Below are positions 34,316-42,473 of a stretch of 64,000 nucleotides of DNA, piece after piece (within the stretch, counting starts at the first letter, position 1; each line of letters starts with the position of its first letter). The notes beneath the pieces are model-generated. The model saw nothing but the letters and a program-made list of their open reading frames with translations, was not told where the DNA came from and did no database searches. Both the position numbers and the translations under genes were made by a program. This DNA comes from CAZCVI01 sp964502145 (GTDB taxonomy: Bacteria > Acidobacteriota > Aminicenantia > UBA2199). The stretch lies in the NCBI GenBank assembly GCA_964502145.1, contig CAZCVI010000036.1, forward strand, positions 6,431-70,430, written 5' to 3'.

Positions 34316-35079
34316 TTGTCTCAGAATGGCAGGAAGAAGGAACTCTATTAAATGCCCATATTGCTGATATATGGTTTGAATTTGATCACCATCAATTGCA
34401 AAAGGAGTTACCCGAACCCTGTTTCTTTTTTTCTCCCAGGCCGTTATTTCAGTTCCCAGATCAGAATTTAGACAAAATGAACCACCGATGGGTGTTCGAT
34501 ATTGCATCCGTTTTATTCCGTGGCAGTTTTTTATCTCAGAAGGTGAGGCAGAATATATCTCTTTGTTTCGCTTCCTTGCCTGCGAGAGGTAATGTGTTTC
34601 AAGTCGGTTTGATGCTCTCCAGAAACAATCCCGAACCACTCATCCGGTTATGTACCAGTTTACCTATTCATCTGTACACTTCTTTTTTGGAAGCGATTGG
34701 TTGGACTGGTTCTATAACAGATTTAAAGACCCAACTCAGGACTATTGCCCGTTATGTAGATTCCGTGTTTATTGACATTGATGTCGGCGAAAAGATAAAC
34801 ACGCCCATTGGTTTGGAATGCAGTTTTAAGAGTGGCACCGATACAGAACAGCGATTACAAGATTTTTTATCATTTTTAATCAGTCAACAACTTGCCACCC
34901 CAGAAAATGTGGACTATGTTCAAACTTGGATACGAGACATCCATGTCCCGGTTCTGTTTGCCTCCCATGTCGAAGAAAAGCGATTCAAACGCGTTCTATC
35001 TCACGTCAAACTAGTTTTAAATTCAGACAACTCCCTCAAAGCGAAAGCCTATCTATCGCTTTCTCACCAGACCGGGTAA
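34078..35079 (+). CDS. uncharacterised protein, RiPP-locus neighbour
   Basis: A 333-residue soluble protein with no recognised domain. Visible features: WLLPRFNKVLPLFPYLGNGS, IWFEFDHHQLQKELPEPCFF, FDIASVLFRGSFLSQKV, IDIDVGEKINTPIGLECSF and a C-terminal HVKLVLNSDNSLKAKAYLSL. The alternating strand-rich C-terminal half could be a beta-barrel or ligand-binding fold, but I cannot name it. It lies 100 bp upstream of the peptide precursor and in the same orientation as the maturation genes, so a role in the peptide pathway is plausible. No signal peptide or TM segment is visible. Confidence 0.7.
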   Translation: MKANNQWLLPRFNKVLPLFPYLGNGSDYIFEADLSLSCPPVDFSLCFLKSQAVTLLNHWNSDTITQEFANNPLWQRLKQFVSEWQEEGTLLNAHIADIWFEFDHHQLQKELPEPCFFFSPRPLFQFPDQNLDKMNHRWVFDIASVLFRGSFLSQKVRQNISLCFASLPARGNVFQVGLMLSRNNPEPLIRLCTSLPIHLYTSFLEAIGWTGSITDLKTQLRTIARYVDSVFIDIDVGEKINTPIGLECSFKSGTDTEQRLQDFLSFLISQQLATPENVDYVQTWIRDIHVPVLFASHVEEKRFKRVLSHVKLVLNSDNSLKAKAYLSLSHQTG

Positions 35080-35110
35080 CAATTATTTTTAAATTTATTG
35101 CCAAAAGGTA

Positions 35111-35146
35111 TTGACTTTTTTTTGGGAGTTTGATAAATTTTATAAT
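35111..35146 (+). promoter_or_regulatory. candidate promoter of the RiPP precursor
   Basis: A perfect TATAAT at 35141-35146 lies 33 bp before the precursor ATG. A TTGACT at 35111 is too far for a canonical spacer (24 bp), so either the -35 is weak (TTTTTG around 35119) or the upstream box pairs with GATAAA at 35132. Tentative. Confidence 0.4.
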
Positions 35147-35179
35147 TACATTTACCAAAAAACCTGAGGAGGTATTGCT

Positions 35180-35419
35180 ATGGTAAGAAAGCTTGATTTG
35201 GCGATGATGAACAAGAGTGATGACGAAATGAACGCGAAAGAGATGAATGCTGTTAAGGGAGGGATGCCTAAGTGTGAGTGTGGTTTGGTATGCAGTGAAA
35301 AAAACGAGTTTAATGCTTATTATGCACAGTTTGATAGCATTTATGATGCTGGTTGGTTTACAATTTGCTCATGCGGGAGTATTTGGAACTATTATGGACT
35401 GTCAGATTCATATACATAA
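35180..35419 (+). CDS. double-glycine RiPP precursor peptide (GG-Bacteroidales-like)
   Basis: A 79-residue peptide. The leader (residues 1-28) is polar and helical and ends NAKEMNAVKGG, matching the 'LS..EM..I.GG' leader of the GG-type natural product precursors described mainly in Bacteroidales. The core (29-79) holds five cysteines in two groups (PKCECGLVCSEK and FTICSCGSIW) and is rich in Tyr, Phe, Trp and Gly. AGGAGG 8-9 nt upstream supports the start. Downstream come a propeller, a SPASM radical-SAM enzyme and a second radical-SAM-like protein. The precursor role is inferred from leader and context; the modification is unknown. Confidence 0.8.
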   Translation: MVRKLDLAMMNKSDDEMNAKEMNAVKGGMPKCECGLVCSEKNEFNAYYAQFDSIYDAGWFTICSCGSIWNYYGLSDSYT

Positions 35420-35477
35420 AAAAATCCATTAGAGAAACAATCATCTATTAATTAAGTAACAATTAGGACAACTGCAA

Positions 35478-36653
35478 ATGAAAAGATTGAAAATACTATT
35501 ATTGTTATTTCTCTCAATACTCTTGTGTTCCTTATCTTCAGCATCCCAAGCCAAAATCCATACACTTAGGGAACTCTATAAAAGTGGGAAGATTACCTTA
35601 AAGCCAATATTAAAAATTTCCTTGGATTCAATCCCTGATCGAATTTCTGCTAAAATGATGTCAGAATTGATGCCAGGAAAAGATAAACTGTATGTATCGG
35701 ATAGTGGGGTTCATGATATAAAATCGTTTAGGTTAGATGGAACATTTTATAAAAAATTTGGTATAAAAGGTAGGGGTCCCGGTGATACATATTTACCGCG
35801 GTACATGTGTCTATCAAATGATAGACTTGTGGTTTGGGAAATTGGCAATCGAAGGTTTTCCTTTTTTGCTCTCGACGGTAAATTCCTTAAAATTGAGAAA
35901 TACCAACTTAAATCACAGGAACAAGTCGTCGGTATAAAGGGTTTGGATGATGGACGTATTATTTTGGAAACCATAGCCATAGAATTAAATAAAGAAAAGC
36001 GAGATGCTTTTGAATGGCATGTTTTGACATTGTATTCTTGCGAAATGAAATACATCAAGGAAATTTACCGTCAAAAAGAACATAGCTTTAAGTATTTCGA
36101 GAATGCAAACCCTCCACGAATTGGATTACCCTTTCGCCCCCAACTATTGTGGGATATATTGAGGGGTAATAAAATTGCTGTTGGTTTTTCCGATAAATAT
36201 GAAATTAAATTAATTGACATTAATACTGGCGTAACAAAATCATTTTCACATTCTAAAACTCCCGTGCAGGTCACCGATAAAGACAAACAAAAATACCTCG
36301 ATTTGGTACTAAGTTATTTAGAAAAAGATGAGAATTTAAAGTTAATGAAATTCATGAGGGACAATGTCACTTTTCCTTCATTTAAACCGATTTTTAAGAA
36401 AATACGTTGCGATATTGAAGGTCACATCTTGGTTTTCCTGGATTCAAACTCTGATGAAGGCGGAAATATTCAATACTCTGATGCGTTTGATGTTTTTGAT
36501 GACCAAGGCAAAATGATCAACCATGTCACAATCACTAATCGTGAATTTTCTGCGGATATGCTTTTCTCTGTAAATAACAATGAATTTTGGTTCAGAGAAT
36601 CTGAAAAAAAGGATAGTTTTGACTTGTTTTTCATGAAGTACTTGGTTATGTGA
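35478..36653 (+). CDS. exported six-bladed beta-propeller protein (second copy type)
   Basis: A 391-residue protein with a signal peptide (KRLKILLLLFLSILLCSLSS) and six-bladed propeller repeats. It carries the family motif GIKGRGPGDTYLPRYM (about residues 95-110) followed by MCLSNDRLVVWEIGNRRFSF. The Cys in the signal region (LLCS) makes a weak lipobox, so lipidation is possible but not clear. It overlaps the next gene by 4 bp (ATGTGA), indicating translational coupling with the radical-SAM maturase and linking this periplasmic or surface protein to the peptide pathway. Confidence 0.85.
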   Translation: MKRLKILLLLFLSILLCSLSSASQAKIHTLRELYKSGKITLKPILKISLDSIPDRISAKMMSELMPGKDKLYVSDSGVHDIKSFRLDGTFYKKFGIKGRGPGDTYLPRYMCLSNDRLVVWEIGNRRFSFFALDGKFLKIEKYQLKSQEQVVGIKGLDDGRIILETIAIELNKEKRDAFEWHVLTLYSCEMKYIKEIYRQKEHSFKYFENANPPRIGLPFRPQLLWDILRGNKIAVGFSDKYEIKLIDINTGVTKSFSHSKTPVQVTDKDKQKYLDLVLSYLEKDENLKLMKFMRDNVTFPSFKPIFKKIRCDIEGHILVFLDSNSDEGGNIQYSDAFDVFDDQGKMINHVTITNREFSADMLFSVNNNEFWFRESEKKDSFDLFFMKYLVM

Positions 36654-38200
36654 GCAAGATGATTCAGAAACAATTGAATTCAATCATTTGCACTGATGGG
36701 GGAAATAATTACTATTTGAGCAGGAATCGGCAAGGGGTTTTATTCCTGCATCCTGTGCTAAAACATCTGATCGTATTGTATGAACAGGGCGAATTGGATT
36801 CATGGTTGAATGCGCAAACAGCAGAATCATCTGATCAAGTAAAAATTGACACCAATACCTATGTCTCAAAAAGCCAGCTCCAGTATTACTACCGTTATTT
36901 CCAGTTCCTTGTCGAAAAAGGATTTTTTGATGGGGTGGAGAAATACCCCATTCCACTTAACCGATATAATTCGGAAGATATAAAAAAAAGTTTGGCAAGT
37001 TCCCAGCAAATTATTTTTGAAGTTACCCAATCCTGCAATCTAAACTGCACGTACTGTGGATATGGCGAGTTTTATGATGGTTTTGACAAACGGGATAATA
37101 AAAACCTTGATCTTGATACGGCCAAGAAACTACTGGATTATATGATTGTTCTCTGGGAATCACCCCAAAATCGACAATATTTTAAAAACGTTTACATCTC
37201 TTTCTATGGCGGGGAGCCACTTCTGAACATGCCGTTTATCGAAGAAATTGTGAACTATGTGAAGAGTATATCTTTAAGATATAAGAGTTTTTGTTTTTCC
37301 ATGACCACTAATGGTATTTTGCTGGAAAAATATATAGAGTTCTTAGTCGCCAATGATTTTCGTGTTTTGATAAGCCTTGACGGGAATAAGGAGAACAATG
37401 ACTATCGGCATTATTCAGATGGCAGTTCTTCCTTTGAGAAAGTGTACAACAACGTCTTAGAGATAAAACAGAAATACCCTGCTTATTTTAAAAAAAAAAT
37501 CAATTTTATCTCTGTCATCCATAATAAAAATTCCGACAAAGGGGTAAATACCTTTTTTGAAAAAGAATTTCACAAAGAACCCATTCTCATCCCAGTCAAC
37601 TCGTTTGGCATCAAACCTTCCAAAAAAGAGGAGTATGAAAAATTATTCAAAGGTATGTATTCAGACTTTGAAGACAAGGATTTTATTGCCACTGCTCAAA
37701 CGAAGCATGAGTTGTTAAAAGCACCTTTTATCAATTTGTTATGGAGCTTCTTGCAAGGCAGAAGTGGCTTTATATTCAGGCAGTATGATCACTTAATTCG
37801 CAACCTTAAAAAACCGTGGATAGTTTCCACAGGTACTTGCAATCCATTTTCGCGAAAGATATTTGTGACAGCCAATGGGAAAATATTACCCTGTGAGCGA
37901 ATTATGGAGGTTTATTCATTGGGGAGTGTGGATCAAACCGGAGTACATCTTGATTATGATGCAATCGCAGCCCAAGTGAACAAATACTTCGAGAAACTGA
38001 TACCTCAATGCAATGATTGTATCACTAGCGATGTATGCTCAAAATGTATTTATTTCACTAATCTCAATGATAAATTTCCCACCTGCACTAGCATTACTGA
38101 TGGAGAAAAATTCAAGGAAAATGTAAGATTTCAATTATCCACGCTGGAAGAAGCGAGGCGGTATTATCCAGTAATAATGAAAAATTATCAGGTTAATTGA
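36650..38200 (+). CDS. radical SAM/SPASM peptide maturase
   Basis: A 516-residue radical-SAM enzyme with a peptide-modifying layout. The N-terminal 120 residues resemble a leader-binding (RRE-like) segment. The radical-SAM core begins with EVTQSCNLNCTYCGYGEFY (CxxxCxxC at about residues 129-136), followed by YISFYGGEPLLNM and SMTTNGILL. The C-terminal SPASM domain has CNPFSRKIFVTANGKILPCE and a Cys-rich end CNDCITSDVCSKC for auxiliary clusters. It is probably the enzyme that modifies the 79-residue precursor (for example by thioether or C-C links; not determinable). The GTG at 36650 overlaps the propeller stop; ATG at 36659 is the alternative. Confidence 0.9.
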   Translation: MSKMIQKQLNSIICTDGGNNYYLSRNRQGVLFLHPVLKHLIVLYEQGELDSWLNAQTAESSDQVKIDTNTYVSKSQLQYYYRYFQFLVEKGFFDGVEKYPIPLNRYNSEDIKKSLASSQQIIFEVTQSCNLNCTYCGYGEFYDGFDKRDNKNLDLDTAKKLLDYMIVLWESPQNRQYFKNVYISFYGGEPLLNMPFIEEIVNYVKSISLRYKSFCFSMTTNGILLEKYIEFLVANDFRVLISLDGNKENNDYRHYSDGSSSFEKVYNNVLEIKQKYPAYFKKKINFISVIHNKNSDKGVNTFFEKEFHKEPILIPVNSFGIKPSKKEEYEKLFKGMYSDFEDKDFIATAQTKHELLKAPFINLLWSFLQGRSGFIFRQYDHLIRNLKKPWIVSTGTCNPFSRKIFVTANGKILPCERIMEVYSLGSVDQTGVHLDYDAIAAQVNKYFEKLIPQCNDCITSDVCSKCIYFTNLNDKFPTCTSITDGEKFKENVRFQLSTLEEARRYYPVIMKNYQVN

Positions 38201-38208
38201 GGCGTAAA

Positions 38209-39504
38209 ATGAAACAGAACGATGAAGAAAACACCTGCATTACTGGAAGTTCTTGGTTATACCTGCACCCTTATGTGTACTTATCTATTAAAAAAGAACG
38301 GGCCCTGCTGTATAACACATTAAATCACGAGCTTCTCGAATACTCAAAGGAATCACCGATTTTTGCTTTAATTCAGCGTTTGGGCAATGATAACAATTTA
38401 TATGTGATCAAAATAAAAACCGCTGATATCGACCCATCTATTGAGACCTTTATAAACCAGATCAGAGAAGTTTTTATTGGCGATATAGTCGATACCAGAC
38501 TGAGTACGAAAAAGCCAATCCAATTAAAACCCATTTTAAACCTACAAAAGACATTTCAATACCTTACCAATAGAGACGACAAACCCAAGTCACTGGTTGC
38601 TGACGAAATCCCCGATTATTTAAATACTGTCACTCTCTATTTAAACAATACCTGCCCCCAATCCTGCCACATGTGCCAAGACGGTTATAAACAATTCTTA
38701 AGCTGTCACAGCAACCCAAGATTGCCGCAAGAACTGTCCATAGAGCATTTACAAACTCTTCTCCAGCAATCCCAGAACAGCAAACTTTTCAAACTCAACC
38801 TCACTGGCGGTAATTTGTTCTCTTATACCCTTCTTGAAGAGACCATGAGCCTGTTAAACCAAATCCCAGTGTTAAAGGAATATATTTTTCACCTTCTGAA
38901 CCTCCAAGAACACGCAACTTTTTTTGATCTGCTACGAGAGGGTAATAATAAATTGGCCATTCTCGTTCATTTCCCTGTCTCCCCCGAAATACTGGACCAG
39001 CAAATGACTATTTTAGAGAATCAGTTCATCATGAAACAGGTAGAAATTCGTTTTATCCTGCAAAATGAGGCTGATTTGGAACAAGCAGAGGCCATCATCT
39101 CCCAATTCCATTTGCAACAGTACCGTTTTATCCCCTATTTTAATGGCGAGAATCTGGACTTTTTCAAAGAGCGGATATTCTTAACCCGTGAACGCATCTT
39201 GGGCAGTCAACCCGAAATGAATGACTTATTGGCACGTACTGTTTTGAACACTGTGGATTTTAAAAAACTTACCGTGTGCAGTGATCAGACTGTTTACGGC
39301 AATGTTAACCATCCCCCAGTAGGCATTTTAGGAAAAGATCATCTTATGGAAATCGTTTATCATGCGCTTCATCATGGTAGATCATGGACTTCGGTACGAA
39401 AGCACGTTACCCCATGTAAATCTTGTGCCTTTAATGCGCTTTGCCCACCCATTTCCAATTATGAATACCTCATTGGCCAATACAATCTCTGCCATATTTA
39501 TTAG
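38209..39504 (+). CDS. second radical-SAM-like protein of the GG-type RiPP locus
   Basis: A 431-residue protein related to the 'pseudo-rSAM' partner of GG-type peptide systems. A CxxxCxxC motif is present (NTCPQSCHMCQDGY, about residues 149-156), so cluster binding appears intact here. LNLTGGNLFSYTLLEETMSL takes the place of the usual GGEP motif. The C-terminal part has Cys-rich PCKSCAFNALCPP and ends LCHIY. A partial barrel and weak motifs suggest a helper or delivery role, or a second modification. The ATG at 38209 has GAGG 8 nt upstream; a TTG at 38197 is less likely. It starts 9 bp after the maturase stop. Confidence 0.8.
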   Translation: MKQNDEENTCITGSSWLYLHPYVYLSIKKERALLYNTLNHELLEYSKESPIFALIQRLGNDNNLYVIKIKTADIDPSIETFINQIREVFIGDIVDTRLSTKKPIQLKPILNLQKTFQYLTNRDDKPKSLVADEIPDYLNTVTLYLNNTCPQSCHMCQDGYKQFLSCHSNPRLPQELSIEHLQTLLQQSQNSKLFKLNLTGGNLFSYTLLEETMSLLNQIPVLKEYIFHLLNLQEHATFFDLLREGNNKLAILVHFPVSPEILDQQMTILENQFIMKQVEIRFILQNEADLEQAEAIISQFHLQQYRFIPYFNGENLDFFKERIFLTRERILGSQPEMNDLLARTVLNTVDFKKLTVCSDQTVYGNVNHPPVGILGKDHLMEIVYHALHHGRSWTSVRKHVTPCKSCAFNALCPPISNYEYLIGQYNLCHIY

Positions 39505-39514
39505 AAAAGCGTAG

Positions 39515-39535
39515 AAGCGCCATCCTGGCGCTTTT
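39515..39535 (+). terminator. hairpin terminator after the RiPP operon
   Basis: AAGCGCCA-TCC-TGGCGCTT followed by TTAC gives a compact stem 11 bp after the stop of the second radical-SAM gene. It closes the precursor-propeller-maturase transcription unit. Confidence 0.75.
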
Positions 39536-39692
39536 ACTATCCCTGCCAATTAAAAAAAGACACCGGCAAATAGTACTTGGAATTTTTAAAATAATTTGGA
39601 ACCATTCACCTGCACCCATCGTTATATACTCATGAGGTACATAAAATGAAAAATAACGAAAATCTAAAGCCATGTAAAATTCGGGAGGTCCG

Positions 39693-40469
39693 ATGAAACT
39701 TAAAGCTATCTTATTTTTTTTGTTGATCTTTATCCTGATTATCACTCTCTCTGCTACCGAAGTGAAAAGAGTCAAAAATCTCACTCTCTCCGCCACTGAC
39801 ATTAACCTGTTTGAATTGGAGTGCGGAGCAGGCAACCTGAACATCATGGGCGTCGAAGGCCAAAAACAGTTGGAAGTCAAAGCCACAATCGTTGTCTCTG
39901 GCATTGATGAGGATGAGATCGACAACTTCATTAAACATGATGTCCAATTAACCCTGAAAAAAGACGGCAACCGCGCCCAATTGGTTTCTTCTATTGATAC
40001 CGGTGTAATCGCCACTATCTTCAGTTCCAAAGAAGCCCGTATCGACCTCGACGTTCGTATTCCCAAGTTAATGACACTCCAAATCGAGGATGGTTCCGGT
40101 GCCGTTGATATTTTAAATATTACCGGCAATGTTAAATTGGATGACGGCTCCGGCAGCATCCTAATCAAAGATATTTATGGCAATATCGATCTCGAAGACG
40201 GCTCCGGCCAAGTTAAAATTGAAAATATCAGCGGCAATGTCTCTATCGAAGACGGCTCCGGCGAACTGAGTGTGAAAAAAATCGGCGGAAACGTAACTGT
40301 TGACGATAATTCCGGCGAACTCTCTATCAAAGACATTAAAGGGAACGTCGAAGTAGATGATGGTTCCGGCAGTATCACTATTGATGGCGTTGAGAAAGAT
40401 GTTACCATACACTCTGCCGGCAGCGGCGACGTCTCGATCCACAACGTCAAAGGGAAAATAAAAAGATAG
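39693..40469 (+). CDS. exported DUF4097-type beta-helix protein
   Basis: A 258-residue protein with a signal peptide (KLKAILFFLLIFILIITLSA) and a DUF4097 putative-adhesin fold. Residues about 130-250 contain seven repeats of about 16-18 residues with the pattern GNV.(L/I)(D/E)DGSG.(I/V).(I/V)..I, typical of short-strand beta-helices. It is probably a surface or periplasmic protein with no known enzymatic role. AGGAGG-like GGGAGG precedes the ATG. It converges with the MATE gene across inverted-repeat element 4. Confidence 0.85.
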   Translation: MKLKAILFFLLIFILIITLSATEVKRVKNLTLSATDINLFELECGAGNLNIMGVEGQKQLEVKATIVVSGIDEDEIDNFIKHDVQLTLKKDGNRAQLVSSIDTGVIATIFSSKEARIDLDVRIPKLMTLQIEDGSGAVDILNITGNVKLDDGSGSILIKDIYGNIDLEDGSGQVKIENISGNVSIEDGSGELSVKKIGGNVTVDDNSGELSIKDIKGNVEVDDGSGSITIDGVEKDVTIHSAGSGDVSIHNVKGKIKR

Positions 40470-40471
40470 CA

Positions 40472-40738
40472 AAAATGGGGCCCACGAATGACTCGAATTT
40501 ACACGAATTTATTGGAAAAAAACGTTTCTTTTATTTTAATTCATGCCAATTCGCGAAATCCGGAATTCACCATCAATTCTTTGAGAGTACCATAAAATCA
40601 AGTGGGAGGAATGGGAATTATGGGAGGAATGGGAGGAATGGGAATTTTTTTGTTTATCCCATATTTCCCATCATTCCCATAATTCCCATTCTTCCCATTA
40701 AGTTGGCGGTGAATCCAGGAAATTCGTGGGCCTTTTTT
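40472..40738. repeat. inverted-repeat element 4 (GGGA type) filling a convergent gap
   Basis: It occupies the whole space between the DUF4097 stop and the MATE stop. Outer pair: GGGGCCCACGAATGACT near 40477 and AATTCGTGGGCC near 40720. Middle pair: CCGGAATTCACCATCAATTC (40560) and TTGGCGGTGAATCC (40702). Inner arms: 40603-40644 (ATGGGAATT, ATGGGAGGA units) and 40656-40699 (TTCCCATAA, TTCCCATTC). All three nested pairs share one axis. Confidence 0.88.
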
Positions 40739-42175
40739 TTAAACCTTCTTCTTCATCCAATTCCCTTTATTGAACCAATATAGCAAAAATACCCCTTTCA
40801 TCATTGTCGTCACCGCAATCACCACCCAGATCATTCTGACCCCCCATCCCAACGAAACCGCCAAGAAATAAGCCGCAGGGATGCGCAAGAGCGTGATCGG
40901 AAACGTGATAAAAAACGGCGGGCGATTATCCCCAGCTCCGGCAAATGCACCGCCCAAAACTACTTCCAAGGCAAGAAAAACTTCCGAGGTGGCCACTATC
41001 CGTAAATAACCCGCACCATAAGCAATAATCGCCCTATCCCTGGTAAAAAAAGAAAATAACAACGGCGCAAACAGGAAATAAAGCACTGAAATCCCCAACA
41101 AAATTCCCGCCGTGATCTTTAACGACAAATAAACCGCTTGTTTTGCTTTTTCCGGTTCCCCTGCACCCAAATATTGACCCACCATCGGCGCTACTGCCAT
41201 AGAAAAACCCAGGCAGATGAAAAAAAGCAATGCTTCCAAACGGTGCGCAATACCGACCGCAGCCAATGGTTCCTTGCCGAAGATCGAAACAATCCCCCCT
41301 AAAACCAAATAAATCAATGAAAAACCCGCATCACTCAATCCCGCAGGCCCTCCAATCGAGAGGATGGAAATAAAGCGCTTGTAGAATCGTTTTAACGAGA
41401 AAGTAAAACGATTCAAGACCAAATCGCGCAGTGCGGGAACCTTTTGAAAGATAACCACAGCCATCAAGACCGCACCTACCGCCTGCGCCAGAATAGTGGC
41501 AAACGCCGCCCCTTTAACTCCCAACCCCAAGGGGAAAATAAAGATCGGGTCCAGTACCGCGTTTAAAAAGAGTGCTATGCCCATGATAAACATGGGCGTC
41601 CGCGCATCACCCAGACCACGGATCATAAATTCAAAGGTCATCATCATATACACGAAGATCAAACCACTTAAGAACACTATCGAATAATCCACCGCAGTGG
41701 CCGCTACTTCCGGGTCCAAACGAATCCATTGAAAAATACCCATGCCAATTGGGAAAAAAATAGCAATCATACCCAACGAGAACAGGAACGTCGCCCCCAC
41801 GGCATCGACAATAGTAGTTAGGATTGCATTTTCATCCCGTTCCCCAGTGCGGCGTGCGATCATCGCAATCGAACCCGTGGCCACCACCAATCCCAAGCCC
41901 CGCAACAACCAGACATAAAAACTCGCCGTACTTAACGCCGCAATTGATACCGGGCCCAATTTTCCGATCCAAAACATATCCACGACCTCGAAAACAACCG
42001 TAAAAAAAGTCGATAAGACCGCAGGTACCGCCAAACGCAAGAGCACTCTGCCGATAGGTTGACCCGTGATCCGGTCCCTGTCACGCCACATCGTGGCTGT
42101 TTCGTTACTAGGCACCGTGATAACTTCTGGTGCCGCCGTATGGGTTTGTGTTTTTGTTTGACTCATCGTGTTCAT
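40739..42175 (-). CDS. MATE family efflux transporter
   Basis: A 478-residue integral membrane protein with twelve predicted hydrophobic helices in two repeated halves. Typical MATE features include GRVLLRLAVPAVLSTFFTVV, VDMFWIGKLGPVSIAALSTA and, in the second half, SIGGPAGLSDAGFSLIYLVL and APMVGQYLGAGEPEKAKQAV. MATE pumps export cationic or polar compounds using Na+ or H+ gradients. Whether it exports the neighbouring peptide cannot be said. It ends in a basic KKV tail 1 bp from element 4. Confidence 0.92.
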   Translation of the reverse strand: MNTMSQTKTQTHTAAPEVITVPSNETATMWRDRDRITGQPIGRVLLRLAVPAVLSTFFTVVFEVVDMFWIGKLGPVSIAALSTASFYVWLLRGLGLVVATGSIAMIARRTGERDENAILTTIVDAVGATFLFSLGMIAIFFPIGMGIFQWIRLDPEVAATAVDYSIVFLSGLIFVYMMMTFEFMIRGLGDARTPMFIMGIALFLNAVLDPIFIFPLGLGVKGAAFATILAQAVGAVLMAVVIFQKVPALRDLVLNRFTFSLKRFYKRFISILSIGGPAGLSDAGFSLIYLVLGGIVSIFGKEPLAAVGIAHRLEALLFFICLGFSMAVAPMVGQYLGAGEPEKAKQAVYLSLKITAGILLGISVLYFLFAPLLFSFFTRDRAIIAYGAGYLRIVATSEVFLALEVVLGGAFAGAGDNRPPFFITFPITLLRIPAAYFLAVSLGWGVRMIWVVIAVTTMMKGVFLLYWFNKGNWMKKKV

Positions 42176-42312
42176 CTTATAATATTACACAGACCTTAGT
42201 AAAAATCCAGTCTTTTTCTTTTTTTCCCCTGGCTGCCCCGCATTTTTTTTCTGTTATTCTATTCTTGCACCCCAATTTAGTACTATATTTTTGTGAATTA
42301 ATTCATATCCCC

Positions 42313-42341
42313 TTGCAATTATGCCAAACATTTGGTATAGA
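42313..42341 (+). promoter_or_regulatory. sigma-70-like promoter upstream of the kinase gene
   Basis: TTGCAA (42313-42318), a 17-bp spacer and TATAGA (42336-42341) form a well-spaced promoter about 135 bp ahead of the kinase start. The rest of the 298-bp gap is AT-rich. A leader of about 130 nt would precede the gene. Confidence 0.55.
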
Positions 42342-42473
42342 TATATATAGAATTTCTCGTGAATGGATGTATGCTATGATTTATAAAAGGAAGTCACTTT
42401 TGATGAGAAAAAATGGTTGTTTGACTCTGTTGCCTGTGCATAATTTATTGTTTCACCCTCATGGAGCTTCATA

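Noticed and set aside
40161..40472. Antisense frame across the DUF4097 repeats
   Set aside because: It mirrors the repeated codons of a clear signal-peptide protein on the plus strand.
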